Shown in pieces: positions 58,704 to 64,000 of a stretch of 64,000 bases of DNA. The DNA lies in the NCBI GenBank assembly GCA_958296385.1, contig OY282494.1:2872981-2936980 (forward strand), given 5' to 3'. The position numbers and the translations under genes were made by a program. Below the pieces are notes generated by a model. That model made no database searches, had not been told where the DNA came from, and saw only the letters and a list, made by a program, of their open reading frames with translations. The stretch comes from an uncultured Dehalococcoidia bacterium (lineage in GTDB: Bacteria; Chloroflexota; Dehalococcoidia; Lucifugimonadales; UBA3495). Position 1 is the stretch's first letter. The number at the start of each line of letters is the position of its first letter.

Positions 58704-60668
58704 CTACCCGCCGTTTGCCGCGCAGTCGTATCTTTCCAGGCAGGATGCTGCTACGGTTGGCACGTCCTCATCCAGCAGGTAGCCTTGTTTGGCCAGCGAT
58801 TCTGCGGCTGCTTTGGCCTGTGCTGCGTAGTCGTCCCGGCTGGCGTAGCGTTCGGCCAGCGCGGGGCGAGGGTCGTTGCTGGCCTGGCGTTGCGCTGCGG
58901 TGGCGGCGAACCAGTGGGTGGAACCCTGCATTGACATCAGCTGCTCCGGCGCGCCCGTGTCCGGGTGGCGCAGGTTCCAGCCGGTATGCGTCCCCACCGG
59001 CACCGTCAAATCGGGCAGCCTGATGCCGGCCCGGTCGTTGCCGTCGGCGTCGGCGGCCGGCGCCAGATGCGCGTACTCCCGTCCCTCAATTGCGGGATAC
59101 CGTCCGATGCCTTGCGGAGCGTTGGTCCCCAGGTCAACCTCGCGGATGCGCCACAGTCTGGCCGCATCCGGACTGGCCCGGCCCGGCACATTGCCCGCCG
59201 CCTCCAGATAGGCGTCCTGGCTGATTGCCGTGCCGTCGTCCAATCGGGGGTGCTGGCTGGCCGGCGGCTCTACGCCGTCCGATACCCAGCGGTCCAGATT
59301 GACCAGCGCCGCCCGCAGCAGAGGGATGTAATCCACCGCGTTGTACGGATGCCGCCCGGTTGACCCGTCCGGGCCAACGCCGTCCATCAAGTCCGGCGCG
59401 CCGGGCAGATGCTGCGTGCCGGCGAACAGATAGTGCCGGGTCTCCGGCGCCGGTTCTAGGTCGTAGCGGCCCGTGCCGTCAATGTGCGCCAGGCACGCAT
59501 CGCCCCGCCAGTACTCGGCGGCGGAATTGGTGTAGATAATCTTGGGCGCGGCGTCCAACTGCCGCAGACGATTCAGCAGCCCGTCGGTGCGCTCGGTCAG
59601 CGGGTCGGTCAGCTCGTTGTCGGCAAAGGGAAACTGATGCCCGAACCCCGGCGCCGACTGGCACGACGGTTGCGCAAACCGATGGTTGAACTCGCCCCGG
59701 CGCGCGCCGGCAACGTGGGGCAGCAAGCCGTCAAACGCCGGCTGCCCGTCCTCGTCCACGTTCAACCCGCAATACACCATCGTGCGCAGCAGCCGCCCGG
59801 TCTGCGACACGCCGTGTCCGTATATCCGCTCAAAGCCTTGCGATGGATTATTTGCCGACGGATGCCGCATCCAGGTTGCCGCCTCGCGGATGGCCAGCAT
59901 ACCGCAGCCCACGACCACCGGCCGCGCCGCCGTATAGATGGCGTAGTAGATTTTGCCCGGCTCAAACCCGGACGCCATGTAGATGTGCTCGTCGCTGTCC
60001 ATAATGCCGTCGGCGGTATCCCTGGCGAACCGCCATTCGGAGCGTGGTATCGTGCGGTGCGGGCCGTCCTCCCATTCCTGCACCAGCAGAACTGCGCCGG
60101 CGTCGTCAAGATTGGCAACCGGATAGGGGCGATGGGCCCGGTTGGCCAGCAGGCGCGTCGTTTCGCGGACGTTGGGGCGGATTTCCACGCTGCACTGTCC
60201 GGTAACCGGCTGGCCGTCAATGCGAATCTCCGGCGCGTCCAGCCCCATCAGGGCGTCGCTGCGGTACACGTCCCACTGCCAGCCGATGGACAGGATGGCG
60301 TAGCCGTGGCGCATCAGAAAGCCGTCGCCAACGGGAATGGCGTCCGAGTCAATGTCCGGCGTCGGCCCGCGATTGAAAAAGGTAACGGTGCGGCGGCGGC
60401 CCCGGTTCACCGCCTCGACGATGAGCCGCCCGTTGCCCCGGTCTTGCTCCACCGGCGCCACCAGCGTGAAATCCGCCGCAAACCGCACCCGCCCCGCCGC
60501 ATCCACCGGCGCATACTCCAGGTCAACAATGCTGGCGTTGGCCGGATTAGCCGGATTGACGGCAAAGACCACCACGCCGTCAATCCGCTCATAAGCCCCC
60601 GCAGCGCCAAACGACTGCCCCTCCGCCAGCGGCTCCCGCCTCCGGATACTCACACTCTCAACCGGCAT
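58704..60668 (-). CDS. alpha/beta hydrolase domain protein (PF20091-type)
   Basis: The 654-residue protein resembles the large alpha/beta hydrolase family with RLIVEAVNRGRRRTVTFFNR, GYAILSIGWQWDV, and the nucleophile elbow YGHGVSQTGRLLRTMVYCGL. EFNHRFAQPS and GTQHLPGAPDLMDG follow. Esterase-like activity is likely but substrates are unknown. No signal peptide is clear. ATG at 60668 is immediately preceded by GGAGG; a GTG/ATG further upstream is possible. Confidence 0.82.
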   Translation of the reverse strand: MPVESVSIRRREPLAEGQSFGAAGAYERIDGVVVFAVNPANPANASIVDLEYAPVDAAGRVRFAADFTLVAPVEQDRGNGRLIVEAVNRGRRRTVTFFNRGPTPDIDSDAIPVGDGFLMRHGYAILSIGWQWDVYRSDALMGLDAPEIRIDGQPVTGQCSVEIRPNVRETTRLLANRAHRPYPVANLDDAGAVLLVQEWEDGPHRTIPRSEWRFARDTADGIMDSDEHIYMASGFEPGKIYYAIYTAARPVVVGCGMLAIREAATWMRHPSANNPSQGFERIYGHGVSQTGRLLRTMVYCGLNVDEDGQPAFDGLLPHVAGARRGEFNHRFAQPSCQSAPGFGHQFPFADNELTDPLTERTDGLLNRLRQLDAAPKIIYTNSAAEYWRGDACLAHIDGTGRYDLEPAPETRHYLFAGTQHLPGAPDLMDGVGPDGSTGRHPYNAVDYIPLLRAALVNLDRWVSDGVEPPASQHPRLDDGTAISQDAYLEAAGNVPGRASPDAARLWRIREVDLGTNAPQGIGRYPAIEGREYAHLAPAADADGNDRAGIRLPDLTVPVGTHTGWNLRHPDTGAPEQLMSMQGSTHWFAATAAQRQASNDPRPALAERYASRDDYAAQAKAAAESLAKQGYLLDEDVPTVAASCLERYDCAANGG

Positions 60669-60802
60669 AACCAACCTCCGCCGCGCCGCCGGCAAACCGG
60701 CAGCCCGCAATCTGTTGCCCGAAACTATGCCGGGATGTTAGCAACCCCCCGCCAACCGGTCAAACCCCGCCAACCCCTCTCTCTCAAAATGCCCGTGGGG
60801 AA

Positions 60803-60811
60803 TGGTATGCT
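60803..60811 (+). promoter_or_regulatory. extended -10 of membrane protein gene
   Basis: TG-G-TATGCT ends 9 bp before the ATG at 60821, implying an almost leaderless transcript. The paralog downstream has the same sequence and spacing. Confidence 0.5.
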
Positions 60812-60820
60812 AATCCCGCT

Positions 60821-62524
60821 ATGACTGGCAGCAAGAACTATCTACGGCAGTACGCTGCCCCGGCGGTGGGATGGCTGCGGGGGCGGCGAGCGTTTTTTAC
60901 GCGGCCGGCGTCGCTGCCGCTTATCCTGTTGCTGCTGGCGATGTCCACGGTGTTTCTGCTGGGCAACGACCGGGGGCATTTTTACCGGAGCGGGTACAAT
61001 GACTGGGAGTCGTCAAAGAACCTGACGCTTGCGGAGAATTTGTCTCCTCGGCACTACTTCCTGGGATTTATGCGCCAGGCTTTGGATGAGGATGGAAACC
61101 GCACCTATGCCGAACTGTACAACCGATTTCCGAAAGGCGCCTATGTTTTAATCAAGCTGGTCATTTTGCCCTTTGGAGATAACTTCTCAGCAGAAATCTA
61201 CGCCGCCCGGATGTTGATGCTGCTGTTATTTGCAGCAGCAGCAGTCTTGGCCTATCTGTCATTGGCCCGGCTGTTGGACAATCGTTGGATTGCGTTGACG
61301 GCGACGGCGCTGGCGTTCTCGTCGTATTACTTCTTATACACTGCGGACGCGATTAGTAACGAAGCATCGCCAGACCTTTTTGCCGTGATGCTGGCCTTTC
61401 ACGGTATGGTCGTCTTCGTGCAGGAGGGGCGGTTCCGGCAGCTGCTGGTCAAGGCGTGCCTGGCGCTGCTGCTGGGCTGGCACGTCTATGCGTTCTTGCT
61501 ACCCTTTATTATTTTTGGCCTGGCCATTGAACTGTTCAAGGCACGCGCCGGCATTGCAGCGGGTTTGACGGCGCAACTCAAGCGTTGCGGGGCGGCGCTG
61601 CTGTCCAGTCGTTATGTGACGCTGGGCGTGGTTACGCTGTGCTTTGGGGTTGCGATATTGGCTTTCAACCTGGCCGGCGAATACTTTGCTCTGGACGGGG
61701 CAGTGCCGTTAGACCAACTGCCATCAGTCGAGTCAGCGACTAAGCGGCTGGGAGCGGATGCGGCGTTTAACGCTGATTACGCCGAGCGTTTGGCCTGGGG
61801 AAACTTTCTGGAAAGCCAGTTCTACCGCATCGGCACAATGCTGTATCCGTTCTTGCTGAGCTCCATCGCCATTGACGACAGTTTCGGACTGGTCAAAGCG
61901 CGCGGCTACCTGGGCGTTTTTACCGGAGTATTGGCGTTAGCCGCTTACGGTATCGGGCTGGCCTTTTCCCCAATCAAGCACAAGATGCTGCTGGCAACCC
62001 TTTCCGTTGCGGGCTTTTGCTGGGCTTTGCCGCTACGCCATTCCGTTTTCGTACATGATTGGGAAACTATATTTTACATTGGTGTTCCGTTGGTATTTTT
62101 CGCTTTGATTATGTTGTACTTGCGCAAACTGTTGAGTCAACGAGTCATTGTTGCCGTGGCGGTAGCCGCGCTGCTGCTGTTTGTTTTGTCCAACGCCGCG
62201 ATGTCCCGCATCGGACATGATGAAGTTGAGGCCGCAGCGGAGGCCGAGATGATGCAGGACTTTAGGGCTATTCGCGCTATGGTGGGCGCGGGCGTTGTTT
62301 ATATTCCTACGGAAGCCGGGGGGTGGCAGGGCCAGCCTGACGAGTTTGGCGGCGCGCCGTGGGCGCTGCTTTACTTCCTCGCCGGCAGCACGGTCATATA
62401 CGAGGACAAACACCGGGCCAACTTTGTCGTTGACCGGCAGCGCGAACCCGGCCCGGCGCTGCTGACGCCGGACAACCGGCGGGTTTTTCTGTACGACCGC
62501 GCGCTTTACGACTGGCAGTTCTGA
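60821..62524 (+). CDS. polytopic membrane glycosyltransferase-like protein
   Basis: The 567-residue protein has many membrane segments (for example PLILLLLAMSTVFLLGNDRG, LMLLLFAAAAVLAYLSLARL, YVTLGVVTLCFGVAILAFNL) and a first loop NRFPKGAYVLIKLVILPFGD. This is the layout of GT-C/PMT-like lipid-linked sugar transferases (RgtA/PMT_2 type). The exact family is inferred. A near-identical paralog follows. It probably acts at the cytoplasmic membrane in envelope glycan assembly. Confidence 0.65.
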   Translation: MTGSKNYLRQYAAPAVGWLRGRRAFFTRPASLPLILLLLAMSTVFLLGNDRGHFYRSGYNDWESSKNLTLAENLSPRHYFLGFMRQALDEDGNRTYAELYNRFPKGAYVLIKLVILPFGDNFSAEIYAARMLMLLLFAAAAVLAYLSLARLLDNRWIALTATALAFSSYYFLYTADAISNEASPDLFAVMLAFHGMVVFVQEGRFRQLLVKACLALLLGWHVYAFLLPFIIFGLAIELFKARAGIAAGLTAQLKRCGAALLSSRYVTLGVVTLCFGVAILAFNLAGEYFALDGAVPLDQLPSVESATKRLGADAAFNADYAERLAWGNFLESQFYRIGTMLYPFLLSSIAIDDSFGLVKARGYLGVFTGVLALAAYGIGLAFSPIKHKMLLATLSVAGFCWALPLRHSVFVHDWETIFYIGVPLVFFALIMLYLRKLLSQRVIVAVAVAALLLFVLSNAAMSRIGHDEVEAAAEAEMMQDFRAIRAMVGAGVVYIPTEAGGWQGQPDEFGGAPWALLYFLAGSTVIYEDKHRANFVVDRQREPGPALLTPDNRRVFLYDRALYDWQF

Positions 62525-62571
62525 GCGAGCGAATACCGTTGTTATAATCCCCCTCGGAATGACCGGGGAAA

Positions 62572-62580
62572 TGGTATGCT
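62572..62580 (+). promoter_or_regulatory. extended -10 of the second membrane protein gene
   Basis: TG-G-TATGCT lies 9 bp before ATG 62590, matching the upstream paralog. A TATAAT at 62543-62548 is a possible second promoter. Confidence 0.48.
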
Positions 62581-62589
62581 TATCCCGCT

Positions 62590-64000
62590 ATGACTGGCAG
62601 CGAGAACTATTTACGGCAGTACGCTGCCCCGGCGGTGGGATGGCTGCGGGGCCGGCTGGCGTTTTTCACGCAGCCGGCGGCGTTGCCGCTCATCCTGCTG
62701 CTGCTGGCGATGTCCACGGTATTTATGTTCGGCAACGACCGGGGGCATTTTTACCGGGACGGCAACCATGACTGGAACTCTTCGCAGAGCCTGGCTTTCG
62801 CAGAGAATCTTTCCTTCCAACGCGGCTTGCTGGTGTTCCATTATCAGTCTTTAGATGATGACGGAAACCTCATCTATACCGAACTGTACAACCGATTTCC
62901 GAAAGGCGGCTATGCTTTAATCAAGCTGGCCATTCTGCCCTTTGGGGATAACCTGGGAGCGAAAATCTATGCCGCCAGGGTGTTGATGCTGCTGTTATTT
63001 GCCGCCGCCGCATCGCTGGCCTATCTGGCCCTGGCCCGGCTGGTGGGCAACCGCTGGGTTGCGCTGACGGCGACGGCGCTGGCGTTCTCTTCGTATTACA
63101 TCCTGTATTACAGCGACAAGATTTCTAACGAAGTAACGATTGACCTTTTCGCCGTGATGCTGGCCTTTCACGGGATGGTCGTATTCGCGCAGGAGGGGCG
63201 GTTCCGGCAACTGCTGGTCAAGGCGTGCCTGGCGCTGCTGCTGGGCTGGCACGTTTATGCGTTCCTGCTGCCCTTTATTATTTTTGGCCTGGCCGGTGAA
63301 CTGTACAAGGCGCGCGCCGGTAGCCCTCCGAGTTTGGCCGGTCAAATAAAACGTTGCGGGGCGGCGCTGCTGTCCAGTCGTTATGTGGCGCTGGGCGTGG
63401 TTACGCTGTGCTTTGGCGTCGCGGTGCTGGCTTTCAGCCTGGCCGGCGAGTACTTTGCGCTGGATGGGGAAACGCCGCCAGACCAACTGCCCTCAGTCCG
63501 GTCGGTGGCTAAGCGACTGGGAGCTGATGCGGGGTTTAACGCTAACAACGCCGAGCGTCTGACCTGGGGAAACTTTCTGGAAACCCAGTTTTACCGCATA
63601 GGCACAATGTTTTATCCGTTCTTTCTGAGCCCTTTTGACAACAGCTGGGGGGTAGTTGGCAAAGCGCGCGACTACCTGGCCGTTTTTACCGGAGCATTGG
63701 CGTTAATCGCTTGCGGTATCGGGCTGGTTTTCGCCCGAGTCAAGCACAAAACGCTGCTGGCAACCCTGGCGATTGCGGGATTTTGCTGGGCTTTGCCGCT
63801 GCGCCATTCCGTTATCTTCCATGAGTTTGAGGCGGTATTTTACGTCGGCATTCCGTTGGTATTTTTCGCTTTTATAGTATTGTACTTGTGCAAACTGTCG
63901 AGCCGGCAGTCTATTGCCGCCGTGACTGTGGCCATAGCCGCTCTGCTCCTGTTTGCTCTGTCCAGCGCCGAGATGTCCCGCATCGGACATGGTGGTAGCG
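62590..64000 (+). CDS. membrane glycosyltransferase-like paralog, cut by the window end
   Basis: An open frame of 470 codons runs from ATG 62590 to the last base without a stop. It is a tandem paralog of the preceding gene: it starts MTGSENYLRQYAAPAVGWLR and shares long near-identical stretches (FRQLLVKACLALLLGWHVYA), mixed with diverged stretches such as the loop SFQRGLLVFHYQSLDDDGNL. The patchwork of identity suggests gene conversion. Same predicted role; the C-terminus is missing. Confidence 0.65.
   Translation, partial: MTGSENYLRQYAAPAVGWLRGRLAFFTQPAALPLILLLLAMSTVFMFGNDRGHFYRDGNHDWNSSQSLAFAENLSFQRGLLVFHYQSLDDDGNLIYTELYNRFPKGGYALIKLAILPFGDNLGAKIYAARVLMLLLFAAAASLAYLALARLVGNRWVALTATALAFSSYYILYYSDKISNEVTIDLFAVMLAFHGMVVFAQEGRFRQLLVKACLALLLGWHVYAFLLPFIIFGLAGELYKARAGSPPSLAGQIKRCGAALLSSRYVALGVVTLCFGVAVLAFSLAGEYFALDGETPPDQLPSVRSVAKRLGADAGFNANNAERLTWGNFLETQFYRIGTMFYPFFLSPFDNSWGVVGKARDYLAVFTGALALIACGIGLVFARVKHKTLLATLAIAGFCWALPLRHSVIFHEFEAVFYVGIPLVFFAFIVLYLCKLSSRQSIAAVTVAIAALLLFALSSAEMSRIGHGGS

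Overview
The window is GC-rich, densely coded bacterial DNA with short intergenic gaps and runs of genes on one strand. The gene mix suggests a Chloroflexota bacterium, possibly a marine or host-associated Dehalococcoidia/SAR202-like lineage. The hints are a luciferase-type flavin oxidoreductase, a phosphotriesterase-like hydrolase, a Rieske ring-hydroxylating dioxygenase, CocE and other alpha/beta hydrolases, acyl-CoA dehydrogenase, crotonase and SDR enzymes, a Uma2-type nuclease, and a UGSC-family selenoprotein of the kind reported from ocean metagenomes. The replication genes are Gram-positive-like (rplI, dnaB, a DnaD-domain protein, a DnaC-type loader). No rRNA gene was found, so the taxonomy is inference.

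Layout. 1-3.6 kb: two tautomerase-fold proteins and secA. 3.6-4.9 kb: a YHS protein, then two adjacent non-coding elements. 4.9-6.8 kb: a MocA-like/XdhC pair for molybdenum enzyme maturation. 7.2-12.4 kb: phosphotriesterase, LLM oxidoreductase, S9 peptidase and a tandem pair of nuclease-like proteins with leaderless promoters. 12.4-19.2 kb (minus): iron alcohol dehydrogenase, DinB, crotonase with an extra DUF4926 domain, AlbA/Schlafen-type regulator, acyl-CoA dehydrogenase, SDR. 19.2-21.9 kb: four tandem membrane-protein copies created by duplications that carry the 3' tail of panB, then panB. 22-24 kb: another non-coding element and a methyltransferase-HNH gene split at a 9-base homopolymer. 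24.4-27.6 kb: DUF2520 reductase, P1 peptidase, SbcD-like nuclease. 27.7-32.8 kb: Uma2, a second copy of non-coding element 2, a nirB remnant, cupin, hydrolase, Gfo/Idh dehydrogenase, small membrane proteins. 32.8-34.5 kb: UGSC selenoprotein and partner. 34.5-38.4 kb: rplI-dnaB-dnaD-loader operon. 38.7-40.3 kb: GlcG-like, cyclase, hypothetical. 40.7-45.7 kb: dnaX-ybaB-(glutamine synthetase-like)-recR-recO. 45.9-47.9 kb: biotin carboxylase and biotin carrier. 48.0-51.9 kb: putative PIN toxin-antitoxin pair and uvrA. 52-57.6 kb: CocE hydrolase, Rieske dioxygenase subunits, small proteins, radical SAM protein. 58.2-64 kb: third copy of element 1, an alpha/beta hydrolase and two tandem membrane glycosyltransferase-like genes, the last cut by the window end.

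The most interesting content is two families of undescribed non-coding transcription units. Element 1 (three copies: near 3.9, 22.2 and 58.2 kb) has a conserved promoter (TTGCAA, 17 bp, TAAGAT or TAGGAT), ends that can pair with each other, and internal helices preserved by paired changes between copies. Element 2 (two copies: near 4.5 and 28.6 kb) has a promoter with an identical 15-bp spacing, a strong Shine-Dalgarno sequence before a conserved 25-codon GTG-initiated reading frame, a conserved 11-bp hairpin, and a terminator. I do not recognise either as a known RNA family; Rfam/Infernal searches were not possible here.
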